Assembly: GCF_022012435.1 (NCBI RefSeq)
Contig: NZ_JAKLUA010000005.1
Span: 417,739 to 481,738, forward strand
Direction of reading: 5' to 3'
DNA from: Bradyrhizobium zhengyangense
GTDB lineage: Bacteria > Pseudomonadota > Alphaproteobacteria > Rhizobiales > Xanthobacteraceae
DNA: 64,000 nucleotides
Position numbers and translations under genes: made by a program
In this document: in pieces, positions 1-8,101 of the stretch
Numbering within the stretch: position 1 is the first letter of the stretch
Layout of the letters: each line of letters starts with the position of its first letter
Notes under the pieces: generated by a model
What the model saw: the letters and a program-made list of their open reading frames with translations, nothing else
The model's database searches: none
Told to the model about the DNA's origin: nothing

Positions 1-294
1 GTCGTAATCCGGAGCAGCGCCGGTGTTCGGCTGGCTGGCGAAATGCCGCGACAGGTCGCGGCCGTGGTCGGGCAGGACGTTGACGCAATAGCGGCCGGTG
101 GCGGAGATCGCGCGGTGCATGCGGCCCGGCATGACGGAGACCAGCACGGTCGGCGGCGACAGGCTGACGGTGACAAAACTGTTCGCGGTCATGCCGCAAA
201 CGCTGCCGTGCTCGTCGAGCGCGGTCAGCACCGCGACGCCGGTCGCGAAGCGTGATGCGGCTTCGCGGAACGATGCGGGATTGGCGCGCTGCAT
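1..294 (-). CDS. Flavin reductase family protein, StyB/HpaC-like (partial)
   Basis: The N-terminal 98 residues are visible; the rest lies beyond the left edge. The protein opens MQRANPASFREAASRFATGV and contains the family's GMTANSFVTVSLSPP segment and a following LVSV strand, which form the flavin-binding split barrel of NAD(P)H:flavin oxidoreductases. It starts 12 bases after the stop of the monooxygenase gene on the same strand, with a purine-rich GAAGAG before the ATG, so the two form one transcription unit. The expected role is to supply reduced FAD to that monooxygenase in the cytoplasm. The family assignment is firm; pairing with the neighbour is inferred from context. Confidence 0.85.
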   Translation of the reverse strand, partial: MQRANPASFREAASRFATGVAVLTALDEHGSVCGMTANSFVTVSLSPPTVLVSVMPGRMHRAISATGRYCVNVLPDHGRDLSRHFASQPNTGAAPDYD

Positions 295-306
295 CTTACT
301 CTTCGC

Positions 307-1557
307 TCACGCGATCGCCCTGACGGGCTCTGACGGCGCCGACATGCGTTCGATCCAGGCCCGGATGCGCTGCGGCGTCGAGATGCGGTCCCACTGCCGG
401 TCCGGATAGTTGAAATTCTCGGTGAACTCGTTGGCGAGCGCCGGGTTCTGGCTCATCGCGCCGATCAGCATGCCGAGCGCTTCCGTCGGCGGTTGCAGCA
501 TCACATTGGTCCAGCGCGAGGCCGCCAGCACGCGGTCCTGCCGCTTCAAATCGATCTTCTCGCAGAGGCGCGCATCGAGCGCGTCGGCGTTGACGATCTC
601 CTCGCCGAGCACGAAGGCCGCGTAGGAGGCGACATTGGCGCCCTGCCCCATCATGGGGTCGACGATGGCGTGGACGTCGCCGAGCGCGATCGCGCATTTG
701 CCGTCGTCGAACTCGACCATCGTGTTGCGCACGGTCGGGACCACGCCGCCTTGCAAGAGATCCTGCGGCTGCGCCAGATCGAACCTGAGGGTGTCGATGC
801 GATCGTAGGTGGTGGGATGATGCTTCTCCAGCTTGCCCAGGAGCACCTGCAGGAAGTGCTTTGGATTGTCCTCGTAGCTGAGCGTCGCCAGCTCCTCCAT
901 GTCGCCGCCGGGCACGTTCTCCATCAACAGCGCGTTGGCGATGCCGCCGAAGGTGACGGTCGGGATCACGATCATCTCGCCATGGCCCGGCGACACCGAG
1001 AGCGTGACGTTCATGGGATCGGGCTGCCGCACGCCGGTGTAGAGCCCGACGCAGAGGCGCCGCTGCGGCTGCTGATAGGGCGAGTGCTCGGGACGATAGG
1101 TGAAGAGCTGGCCGAGCGGCCCCTTGCCTGTGGAGACGACGAGCAGGTCGAAGCGCGCGACCAGCGGAGCGATGTCGCGCTCCTCGATCCTGTTGTACTC
1201 GATCTTGCCGCCGCGCTTCATGAAGTCCTGCATCAGGGCAGGAAGATAGAGCCTGTAATCGACGGCGCGGCTCGCTTTCGAGAAGTCGCCGCGGAAGCTG
1301 AGCGGCTGCGGGAAGTTGAAGACGTGGTCGTGGTAGTAATAATGGTCCTTCGGGTCGGTCCAGTGATTGACGCCGAGATAGTCCTCGCGTGCGATCGTGA
1401 CGTGGTGATGGGCGACGGTGTTGAGCAGCCTGAGGTCGCGATACTCCTCCGGCGGGCGGTCCGTGATTATCGTCGCATCCACGCCGTGCTTTTGCAGATA
1501 CAGCGCGAGATGCAGGCCGGCGATGCCGGCGCCGACGATTCCGATATGGCGTCCCAT
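307..1557 (-). CDS. styA: Styrene/indole monooxygenase family FAD protein (StyA-like)
   Basis: A 416-residue protein, matching the roughly 415 residues of StyA. The FAD dinucleotide-binding motif GAGIAG is at residues 9-14, after a beta-strand start IGIVGAG. The conserved second FAD motif GDVHAIVDP with GQGAN follows near 293-308. This is the group E flavoprotein monooxygenase family, which epoxidises styrene or oxygenates indole using FADH2 delivered by a separate reductase; that reductase begins 12 bases downstream. No styrene isomerase or aldehyde dehydrogenase gene follows inside the window, so the true substrate may be indole or another aryl alkene. It is divergent from a LysR regulator that probably controls it. 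Confidence 0.85.
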   Translation of the reverse strand: MGRHIGIVGAGIAGLHLALYLQKHGVDATIITDRPPEEYRDLRLLNTVAHHHVTIAREDYLGVNHWTDPKDHYYYHDHVFNFPQPLSFRGDFSKASRAVDYRLYLPALMQDFMKRGGKIEYNRIEERDIAPLVARFDLLVVSTGKGPLGQLFTYRPEHSPYQQPQRRLCVGLYTGVRQPDPMNVTLSVSPGHGEMIVIPTVTFGGIANALLMENVPGGDMEELATLSYEDNPKHFLQVLLGKLEKHHPTTYDRIDTLRFDLAQPQDLLQGGVVPTVRNTMVEFDDGKCAIALGDVHAIVDPMMGQGANVASYAAFVLGEEIVNADALDARLCEKIDLKRQDRVLAASRWTNVMLQPPTEALGMLIGAMSQNPALANEFTENFNYPDRQWDRISTPQRIRAWIERMSAPSEPVRAIA

Positions 1558-1643
1558 GTTGATCCCTCCCCTGTGATTGCTTGTTTTGAGGAAGCCTAGC
1601 GATCCGCCGTATTGCCCGCTACGGAATAGATGGGATATAATTT

Positions 1644-1658
1644 ATTCCAGACTGGAAT
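1644..1658. promoter_or_regulatory. LysR-type operator (perfect palindrome, T-N11-A)
   Basis: ATTCCAG-A-CTGGAAT is a perfect 7-bp inverted repeat around one base. It contains the T-N11-A core (T at 1645, A at 1657) typical of LysR regulator sites. It lies in the 106-bp gap between the divergent styA-like and lysR genes and ends 5 bases before the lysR ATG. Binding here would therefore block lysR translation or transcription initiation directly. The palindrome is seen; the protein bound is inferred from position. Confidence 0.7.
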
Positions 1659-1663
1659 GAATT

Positions 1664-2587
1664 ATGGACCGGATCGATTGCCTGCGCGCCTTCGTTCGCA
1701 CCCTCGAGGGGGGCAGCTTCTCGGCCGCGGCCAAGGAGCTCGGCATCGGTCAGCCCGCGATCAGCAAGCGCATCGCGATGCTGGAGAGCGAGTTCGGCAC
1801 GCAGCTGTTTTCGCGCACGACACGTACGCTGAAGCCGACCGCCGAGGCGCACCGCATCTACGATCTCGCACGTCAGATTCTCGACAGCTTCGACATGGCG
1901 CGATCGAGTGTCGAGCACGCAGCGCCCCGCCCCACCGGGAGCTTGCGGATCGGCGTGCCGTCGTCGTTCGGGCGGCGCTACATGATGCCTGTCATCGCCG
2001 AATATGTGCGGAATTATCCGGAGGTGCGGGTCGATATCCGCTTCAGCGAGCGGCTCGTGAACCTGGTGGAAGAGGGCATCGAGCTGGCGTTGCGGATCGG
2101 AAATCTGGAGGCCAGTACATTGATCGCGCGCCGGCTCGGCACCGTGCAGCGCTATCTGGTCGCGACGCCGACCTATCTGCATGGCCGGCCGCTGCCGCGA
2201 ACGCCCGACGATCTCAGCTCGCACCAGTGCATCGTCTATTCCAGGATGTCACCGGCGCAGCAATGGGCGTTCGAATCCGAGCACGGCCGTCACGTCGCAT
2301 CGATCAACGGCCCCATTCACGTCGACGACGCCGATGCGATGCAGGAGGCGACGATGCACCATCTTGGCATCGCCATTTTGCCCGAATGGAATGCCGCGGA
2401 GGGTCTTCGCAGCGGCGAGCTCGAGCATGTGCTGCCGGACTACAGCATCGCCGCGCTGCCATTGCACGCGGTCTATCCCGAGACGCAGTGGATGTCGCTG
2501 CGTGCACGCAGCTTCCTGGATCTCCTGGTCGAGCGCGCCGGGCACTTTGTGCTACCGTCACCGCATACCCAACCCGCTAGCGGTTGA
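1664..2587 (+). CDS. LysR-family transcriptional regulator
   Basis: A 307-residue regulator. Residues 1-60 form the winged helix-turn-helix of the family (MDRIDCLRAFVRTLEGGSFS, then AAKELGIGQPAISKRIAMLE). The substrate-binding domain follows from about residue 90 with SLRIGVPSSFGRRYMMP. The C-terminal half belongs to the CrgA/LysR-substrate type. It is transcribed divergently from the styrene-monooxygenase-like pair, with a palindromic T-N11-A box just before its own ATG. This is the usual layout for a regulator that represses itself and activates the divergent operon when inducer is present. The inducer cannot be read from the sequence. Confidence 0.9.
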   Translation: MDRIDCLRAFVRTLEGGSFSAAAKELGIGQPAISKRIAMLESEFGTQLFSRTTRTLKPTAEAHRIYDLARQILDSFDMARSSVEHAAPRPTGSLRIGVPSSFGRRYMMPVIAEYVRNYPEVRVDIRFSERLVNLVEEGIELALRIGNLEASTLIARRLGTVQRYLVATPTYLHGRPLPRTPDDLSSHQCIVYSRMSPAQQWAFESEHGRHVASINGPIHVDDADAMQEATMHHLGIAILPEWNAAEGLRSGELEHVLPDYSIAALPLHAVYPETQWMSLRARSFLDLLVERAGHFVLPSPHTQPASG

Positions 2588-2608
2588 CGCCGCTTCTTCC
2601 GGCATTAA

Positions 2609-3640
2609 ATGACGCTCATGAAAAAGATCGGATTCCTGTCCTTCGGACATTGGACACCCTCGCCGCAATCGCAGACGCGCTCGGCGGCAGACACGCTGCT
2701 GCAATCGATCGAGCTTGCCGTTGCTGCCGAACAGCTCGGCGCCGATGGCGCCTATTATCGCGTGCACCATTTCGCGCGGCAGCTTGCCTCGCCCTTCCCG
2801 CTGCTCGCGGCCGTCGGCGCCAGGACCAGCACGATCGAGATCGGCACGGCCGTGATCGACATGCGCTACGAGAACCCGCTCTACATGGTGGAGGACGCAG
2901 GAAGCGCCGATCTGATCGCCGGCGGGCGGCTGCAGCTCGGCATCAGCCGCGGCTCGCCCGAGCAGGTGATCGACGGCTGGCGCTACTTCGGTTATCGCCC
3001 GGCCGAGGGCCAGAGCGATGCCGACATGGGCCGCCGCCACGCGGAAGTCTTTCTCGACCTGCTGCGCGGCCAAGGGTTCGCCGAGCCCAATCCGCAGCCG
3101 ATGTTTCCGAACCCGCCGGGGCTGTTGCGCCTGGAGCCGCATTCGGCCGGCCTGCGCGAACGGATCTGGTGGGGCGCCGGCTCGAACGCCACCGCGGTGT
3201 GGGCCGCAAAGCTCGGCATGAATCTGCAGAGCTCGACTCTGAAGAACGACGAAACAGGCGAAGCCTTTCACGTGCAGCAGGCCGCGCAGATCCGCGCCTA
3301 TCGCGCGGCATGGAAAGAGGCCGGCCACACCAGAGAGCCCCGTGTCTCCGTCAGCCGCAGCATCTTCGCGCTGATGGACGATCGCGACCGCGCCTATTTC
3401 GGCCGCGAGCGCGGCGGCGAGGACCAGATCGGCTTCATCGACCCACAGACGCGGGCGATCTTCGGCCGCTCCTACGCCGCCGAGCCTGACGCGCTGATCG
3501 AGCAACTCAGACAGGACGAGGCAATCGCCGCGGCCGACACGCTGCTGCTGACGATTCCGAATCAGCTCGGCGTCGACTATTGCGCGCATGCGCTCGAGGC
3601 GATCCTGAAGCATGTGGCGCCGGCGCTGGGGTGGCGATGA
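2609..3640 (+). CDS. LLM-class flavin-dependent oxidoreductase (luciferase family)
   Basis: 343 residues with the bacterial luciferase-like TIM-barrel signature: an N-terminal MKKIGFLSFGHW strand, a GADGAYYRVHHF segment in the early barrel, TSTIEIGTAVIDMRYENPL, then GRLQLGISRGSPEQ. Such enzymes use FMNH2 or F420 to oxidise organic substrates. An in-frame ATG three codons in (2618) could also serve as start. It lies 21 bases after the LysR gene on the same strand and may be co-transcribed. A second flavin enzyme next to the StyA-like system could draw on the same reduced flavin, but that is speculation. The substrate is unknown. Confidence 0.85.
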   Translation: MTLMKKIGFLSFGHWTPSPQSQTRSAADTLLQSIELAVAAEQLGADGAYYRVHHFARQLASPFPLLAAVGARTSTIEIGTAVIDMRYENPLYMVEDAGSADLIAGGRLQLGISRGSPEQVIDGWRYFGYRPAEGQSDADMGRRHAEVFLDLLRGQGFAEPNPQPMFPNPPGLLRLEPHSAGLRERIWWGAGSNATAVWAAKLGMNLQSSTLKNDETGEAFHVQQAAQIRAYRAAWKEAGHTREPRVSVSRSIFALMDDRDRAYFGRERGGEDQIGFIDPQTRAIFGRSYAAEPDALIEQLRQDEAIAAADTLLLTIPNQLGVDYCAHALEAILKHVAPALGWR

Positions 3641-3722
3641 GGAGCCGCCGCGTAGGGCTCGAAGATCGAATGGATGATCTTCCGCGTCGATTTGATCGGG
3701 CAGCCCTTTTTGCTCAGCTCGG

Positions 3723-4181
3723 TCAGCCGCCATCCAGGCTGTGACTGATGCGCGTGACGACGCCGTCCCATTGCCGCTTCTCGGCCGCGGGATAATTGAT
3801 CAGCACGCAATGCACGTAACGGCTCTTGAAGTTGCAGCGGTCGTACCAGATCTTGTCGCGCTTGATGCTGGAGACGACGAAGAAGTCCGGTGCGATCCGC
3901 TTGTAGACGATCCCCGACGGTGGCTGCTTCGTGGCGAGGAATGCGGCGGGCGAAATTCCGGGCTGGCGGGGAACGGCCTGCACGGTGAGGTCGGCGGCAC
4001 CGTCGGATGTGCGAAATTGCTGGCCAAATCCGTCGGGCTTGCCGGCCTGCTCGGTAAAGATCGAGGTGGGAATCTCGACCGACGTTCCGGACTGGGGAAT
4101 GCGATAGGTGGTCCAGTCGTCGGCCCGGGCGGCGGACGATGTGATCGCCAGCGCAACGACGATGGCAGCAGAAGTGTTCAT
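3723..4181 (-). CDS. Secreted hypothetical protein, 152 aa
   Basis: The N-terminus MNTSAAIVVALAITSSAARA followed by DDW is a typical Sec signal peptide with an ARA-type cleavage site near residue 20, so the mature protein is probably periplasmic. The mature part is a mixed sequence with two cysteines (CNF and HCV) that could form a disulfide. The ending WDGVVTRISHSLDGG resembles small periplasmic proteins common in Bradyrhizobium. I recognise no catalytic motif. A short gene follows upstream on the same strand after a gap of 10 bases, so the two may be co-transcribed. Confidence 0.6.
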   Translation of the reverse strand: MNTSAAIVVALAITSSAARADDWTTYRIPQSGTSVEIPTSIFTEQAGKPDGFGQQFRTSDGAADLTVQAVPRQPGISPAAFLATKQPPSGIVYKRIAPDFFVVSSIKRDKIWYDRCNFKSRYVHCVLINYPAAEKRQWDGVVTRISHSLDGG

Positions 4182-4191
4182 GTCGACCTCT

Positions 4192-4410
4192 TCAGTTGCG
4201 CGTTGCCAGTTGCAGTTCCATCAAGGCAATCCTTTGCAGGTTCAGGATGTCGCGTTCGCCCGCGCCTGCGGTGCGCAGGATGGATTCGGCGAGCGCATTG
4301 ACGTGCGAGGAATGCACGGGCTCCGGCAGGGTCGCGACCGCAGCTTCCAGGGCGATGGTCATGAGATCGATCACCTCCGGGGAAAATTCTGCGTTGGCAA
4401 AGTTCTTCAT
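4192..4410 (-). CDS. Small hypothetical protein, 72 aa
   Basis: The likely product starts MKNFANAEFSPEVIDLMTIA and ends LQRIALMELQLATRN. It is an all-helical protein of the small stress-related type often found in rhizobia. A longer frame extends upstream to 4584, but the extra 58 residues are low-complexity and look like read-through. The ATG at 4410 follows a weak ribosome site, so the start is uncertain. It precedes the secreted protein gene by 10 bases. No function can be given. Confidence 0.5.
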   Translation of the reverse strand: MKNFANAEFSPEVIDLMTIALEAAVATLPEPVHSSHVNALAESILRTAGAGERDILNLQRIALMELQLATRN

Positions 4411-4614
4411 CTCGCGAAGCCGGCCGCTGGTGCGAGCCGCCGATCTAACGTCGGGAAAAACTGGAGGTTCCTGCGGCACCTGATCCAGTCCATCAAGCCG
4501 AGTTGACGCGCGTGAGGCCTTCGCGCCAATCACCAGGGCAATTGCGCCATCCTTCGACATTGCCGCAGGCGCGCTTCGCGCCACGATCTTCTCACATGAG
4601 ATCGCGAAGCCCGC

Positions 4615-5211
4615 TCACCCCGCCTTCACGCTCGCATCGATCAGCAGCTTCGCGGCCGCGAGCGCCGACTGCGCGGGGCCGTCTTCGGATTGCTGGCCGG
4701 TGACGTAGATGCCTTCGATCAGGAGGAGAAGCGCATCACCCAGCACGTTCGGCTGGCGCGCGCCCATTTGGGCGGCGAGCTCGCGCAGGCGCTTGCGGAA
4801 CACCTTCTTGTGCGCTTCGGCGACTTGCCGGGCCGGATTGTCCCGCGAGGGATACTCCACCGCGGCGTTGCTGAGGCCGCAGCCGCGATAGCCCCTGGCG
4901 ACCGCGCGGGAGGCAAGCTGACCGATATAAGCGAGCACATGATCGCGCGCATTGCCGTAGGCCTTGCCGCCGGGCCGCTCGAAATTCTCCCAGAAGTTCA
5001 GATCGTAGTCGCGCAAATAGGCGGCGGCGAGATCGTCCTTGGAGGCGAAGCTGCGATAGAGGCTCGGCTTGGTGACGCCGGCGCGGTCCACGACCTCGTC
5101 GACGCCGACGGCGCGGATGCCCTCGCGGTAGAACAGCTCGCTGGCGGAGGCGCGGATGCGGTCGGCGGCGCGGAGCGGCGCCTCGGTGGGCTTTTCGGCT
5201 TTTTTCGTCAT
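4615..5211 (-). CDS. TetR-family transcriptional repressor
   Basis: 198 residues from the ATG at 5211, which is preceded by a GGAGG-containing leader. A frame extending to 5280 would run through the operator region and is unlikely. The DNA-binding part has ASASELFYREGIRAVGVDEV then AGVTKPSLYRSFASKDDLAA, a standard TetR helix-turn-helix. The C-terminal ligand domain contains RGCGLSNAAVEYP. The gene is divergent from an MFS permease, with an 18-bp-arm inverted repeat between them. The protein is therefore probably a repressor of itself and of the exporter, released by an exported compound. Confidence 0.88.
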   Translation of the reverse strand: MTKKAEKPTEAPLRAADRIRASASELFYREGIRAVGVDEVVDRAGVTKPSLYRSFASKDDLAAAYLRDYDLNFWENFERPGGKAYGNARDHVLAYIGQLASRAVARGYRGCGLSNAAVEYPSRDNPARQVAEAHKKVFRKRLRELAAQMGARQPNVLGDALLLLIEGIYVTGQQSEDGPAQSALAAAKLLIDASVKAG

Positions 5212-5237
5212 CTGGCTCCGAAGCCTCCAAGACAGGC

Positions 5238-5298
5238 TTGACAATGTTACTGACCGGTACGTACTAATACCGCAGCCCAATACGTACCGGTAAGTAAC
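5238..5298 (+). promoter_or_regulatory. Promoter and double TetR operator of the MFS gene
   Basis: TTGACA (5238-5243) is followed by an ACTAAT-like -10 around 5263-5268. Two arms, 5246-5263 (GTTACTGACCGGTACGTA) and 5281-5298 (TACGTACCGGTAAGTAAC), are reverse complements at 17 of 18 positions and are separated by 17 bp. Each arm contains the self-complementary ACCGGT and TACGTA cores, so each may bind one dimer. The left arm fills the -35/-10 spacer and the right arm ends on the base before the MFS ATG, leaving no room for a normal Shine-Dalgarno. Promoter boxes are inferred; the repeat is seen directly. Confidence 0.75.
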
Positions 5299-6609
5299 AT
5301 GCCCTCATCCCCCGTTCAACCTGCCTCCCTTCAATCCTCCGCCATCTCCCGGCGGCCGTTCGGCCCAAACTACGCCTTCGTCGTCATTGCCGTGATCTTC
5401 CTGGCGCTGCTGGCCTCGGCCGGCCTGCGCGCGACGCCGGGCGTGCTGATGCTGCCGCTGCAGAAAGCCTTCGGCTGGGACGTCAGCGTGATCTCGTCGT
5501 CGGCCGCCGTCGGCATCTTCCTCTACGGCCTCGCCGGTCCCTTCGCCGCGGCCGTGATGCAGCGCTTCGGCATCCGCCGAACCGTGCTCGGCGCGCTCAT
5601 GCTGATGTCGGTCTCGACGGCCATCAGCTATTTCATGACCGCGCCATGGCAACTGTTCATGAGCTGGGGACTGCTCTCCGGCATCGGCTCGGGCGCGGTC
5701 GCCAACGTGCTCGGCGCGACCATCGTCAATCGCTGGTTCACCACCAATCGCGGCCTCGTCATGGGACTTTTGACGGCGAGCACCGCGACCGGCACGCTGA
5801 TCTTCATGCCGGGCCTGGCATCGCTGGTCGAATATGGCGGCTGGAAGCCCGTCGTGCTGACGGTGGCCGCATGCTGCGCGGCCCTGATCCCGCTGGTGTA
5901 TTTTCTGGTGCCGGAGCGCCCCTCTGCGATCGGCCTGCGCTCCTATGGCAGCACGCATGAGGATCAACCCGCCGCGCCGGTGCAAGGCAATCCGTTCGTC
6001 GCGGCAATCGGCAACCTCATCCGCGCCGCGAAGACGCAGACCTTCTGGTTCCTGTTCGCGACCTTCTTCATCTGCGGCTTCACCACCAACGGCCTTGTCG
6101 GCACCCATCTGATCGCGTTCTGCGGCGATCACGGCATCTTCGAGGTGCAGGCCGCAAGCCTTCTGGCGCTGATGGGCTTCTTCGACCTGTTCGGCACCAC
6201 GCTGTCGGGCTGGCTCACCGATCGCTTCGATCCGCGCAAGCTCTTGTTCTTCTATTACGGCCTGCGCGGGCTGTCGCTGATCTACCTGCCCTACTCGGAT
6301 TTCTCCTTCGTCAGCCTCTCCGTGTTCGCCGTGTTCTACGGCCTCGACTGGATCGCGACCGTGCCGCCGACCGTGCGCATCGCCAACGAAGCCTTCGGCG
6401 ACAAGAACGCGCCGCTGATCTTCGGCTGGGTGGTCGCCGGCCATCAACTCGGCGCGGCCTGCGCCGCGTTCTTCGCCGGCTTCATGCGCTCGTCGCAGGG
6501 CGATTATCTGCAGGCCTTCATGATCGCCGGCGCAACCGGCATCGTCGCGGCCGTGCTGTCGCTGATGATCGGCCGGCGGCCGGTGCAGCCGCAGCTGGCT
6601 GCGGCTTAG
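5299..6609 (+). CDS. MFS transporter
   Basis: 436 residues with about 12 hydrophobic segments, beginning NYAFVVIAVIFLALLASAGL after a short polar N-tail. The cytoplasmic loop between segments 2 and 3 (MQRFGIRRTVLGALML) and a second copy (GWLTDRFDPRKLLFFYYGLR) match MFS loop motifs. The sequence resembles the monocarboxylate/oxalate-formate branch of MFS, though the substrate is not certain. A divergent TetR gene and a double operator suggest it is an inducible exporter or uptake system. The ATG directly abuts the operator, so translation may start from a short leader. Confidence 0.85.
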   Translation: MPSSPVQPASLQSSAISRRPFGPNYAFVVIAVIFLALLASAGLRATPGVLMLPLQKAFGWDVSVISSSAAVGIFLYGLAGPFAAAVMQRFGIRRTVLGALMLMSVSTAISYFMTAPWQLFMSWGLLSGIGSGAVANVLGATIVNRWFTTNRGLVMGLLTASTATGTLIFMPGLASLVEYGGWKPVVLTVAACCAALIPLVYFLVPERPSAIGLRSYGSTHEDQPAAPVQGNPFVAAIGNLIRAAKTQTFWFLFATFFICGFTTNGLVGTHLIAFCGDHGIFEVQAASLLALMGFFDLFGTTLSGWLTDRFDPRKLLFFYYGLRGLSLIYLPYSDFSFVSLSVFAVFYGLDWIATVPPTVRIANEAFGDKNAPLIFGWVVAGHQLGAACAAFFAGFMRSSQGDYLQAFMIAGATGIVAAVLSLMIGRRPVQPQLAAA

Positions 6610-6800
6610 GCGACGGCAATCACCATTACGGCTGGTCGGCGCCAGGCGTCGACCAGCGATTTGAATATTGATTTTGTTAAGGAAATTTGAAATACATTGC
6701 CACGATGCGAGCCGCGCGCTGGCTCGCGCAGGAGCTGAGAGTTCGCGTTGCGTCCGGCTCCATCTCAATCAACCCTGACAATCTGTGGCGGTCCCGGCAG

Positions 6801-7898
6801 ATGAGCGATTCCCTTCTTGCAACGGTTGGCGACCATTTCTTCATTGGCTTGAAGCCGACCAGCGTCCTCGATGACCGCGACCGCGCGCTGCTGCGCGATC
6901 TCCGGCCCGCCGGCGTCATCCTCTACAAGAGCAATTTCCGCCACGACCTGCCTTACCGGGACTGGCTCTCGGTCCACCGGGATCTGATCGATGCGATCCG
7001 CGATGCCTCGCAGCGCGACAAGCAGTTCATCGCGATCGATCACGAAGGCGGACGCGTCTGCCGCACGCCAGCCCCGATCACGCGCTTTTCCTACGCGGCG
7101 CGATGGGCCGGCACCGCGGAGCAGGTCGGCGACGCCATGGGCGCCGAGCTTGCGTCGCTCGGCTGCAACCTCAATTTCGCGCCGGTGCTGGACATTCACA
7201 GCAACCCCGCCAACCCCGTGATCGGCGAGCGCGCCCTCGGCCGCACGGCCGACGATGTCATCAAGGCGATGCTGCCGTTCGCCAGGGCGATGGAGCGCCA
7301 GGGCGTGCGGGCCTGTGGCAAGCATTTTCCCGGCCATGGCGACACGCAGGTGGATTCGCATCACGAATTGCCGGTGCTCGATCTCGATCTCGAGCAGATC
7401 AAGGCGCGCGAGCTCAAGCCGTTTGCCGCGGCGATCGCCGGCGGCATCGGGATGATGATGACGTCGCACATCCTGTACCGGAAGCTCGATCCCAACGATC
7501 CCGTGACGCTGTCGCGCACGATCACGCACGGGCTGTTGCGCGAGGCGATGAAGTTCGACGGCGTGATCGTGTCCGACGACGTCGGCATGCGCGCGATGGC
7601 GGGCCGGCTCGACGCGCCGGACTCCGGCGCCCGCTTCATGGCCGCCGGCAACGACATGCTGATGATCTGCTCGCACCTCACCGACACCGAACGCGCCCGC
7701 TTCCTCGCCCAATCGATCATCAACGGCGTCGACGCCGGCAAGCTCGATCCGGCGGTGCTGGCGGCTTCGAGCCAGCGCGTCCGCGCGATGCTCGACAGCA
7801 CCGCGCAAAATCAGGTGTCGGAGTTGTCAGACGAGGTGCTCGCCCGCCATCGCGGAGCCGGCACTCAATTCGAGGCGGCGACCGTCGAAGTCGTCTAG
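6801..7898 (+). CDS. Glycoside hydrolase family 3, NagZ-like beta-N-acetylhexosaminidase
   Basis: 365 residues from the ATG at 6801; an upstream ATG at 6687 would add 38 residues not typical of the family. The diagnostic NagZ loop KHFPGHGDTQVDSHHELP is at residues 174-191, and the nucleophile region VIVSDDVGM has its Asp pair at 259-260. Other GH3 blocks seen are IAIDHEGGRVCR and LNFAPVLDI. NagZ removes N-acetylglucosamine from muropeptides in the cytoplasm during peptidoglycan recycling. Alphaproteobacteria often encode a second NagZ beside division genes, so this could be a paralogue with another substrate. An AmpG-type permease is at 40057. Confidence 0.88.
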   Translation: MSDSLLATVGDHFFIGLKPTSVLDDRDRALLRDLRPAGVILYKSNFRHDLPYRDWLSVHRDLIDAIRDASQRDKQFIAIDHEGGRVCRTPAPITRFSYAARWAGTAEQVGDAMGAELASLGCNLNFAPVLDIHSNPANPVIGERALGRTADDVIKAMLPFARAMERQGVRACGKHFPGHGDTQVDSHHELPVLDLDLEQIKARELKPFAAAIAGGIGMMMTSHILYRKLDPNDPVTLSRTITHGLLREAMKFDGVIVSDDVGMRAMAGRLDAPDSGARFMAAGNDMLMICSHLTDTERARFLAQSIINGVDAGKLDPAVLAASSQRVRAMLDSTAQNQVSELSDEVLARHRGAGTQFEAATVEVV

Positions 7899-7971
7899 CG
7901 CCCGCGCCCCCAGTCCATCCGCCAACCAACCGTTCATCGACGCCAGCGCCGTTGATCTCGATATGCTACGC

Positions 7972-7996
7972 GTGCTAATGTTACTGATGGTAGCAC
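7972..7996. promoter_or_regulatory. Inverted repeat upstream of the RND exporter operon
   Basis: GTGCTA (7972-7977) and TAGCAC (7991-7996) form a perfect 6-bp inverted repeat with a 13-bp spacer, in an otherwise plain 200-bp gap before the adaptor gene. It could be an operator for a regulator encoded elsewhere, because no regulator adjoins this operon. An ATG directly follows the repeat at 7997 and would extend the adaptor by 35 residues. If the repeat is an operator, the downstream GTG start is more likely. Confidence 0.4.
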
Positions 7997-8101
7997 ATGG
8001 ATCCTGCCGATAGCAACTTCAGGTTGCTTCGTGCTAGGGAGATCCCGCCCCGGGCACGTCAGGCCTGGCGTCGGCGATCAGCTCAGGTGGTGGGTTTGAA
8101 C

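Noticed and set aside
493..1599. 368-codon plus-strand frame opposite the styA-like gene
   Set aside because: The minus-strand gene has clear FAD motifs; this frame has no family features and is antisense bias.
5305..6768. Long minus-strand frame of 487 codons opposite the MFS gene
   Set aside because: Composition is rich in Arg, Gly, Ala, His and Asp with no domain; it is the antisense shadow of a high-GC gene with strong third-position bias.
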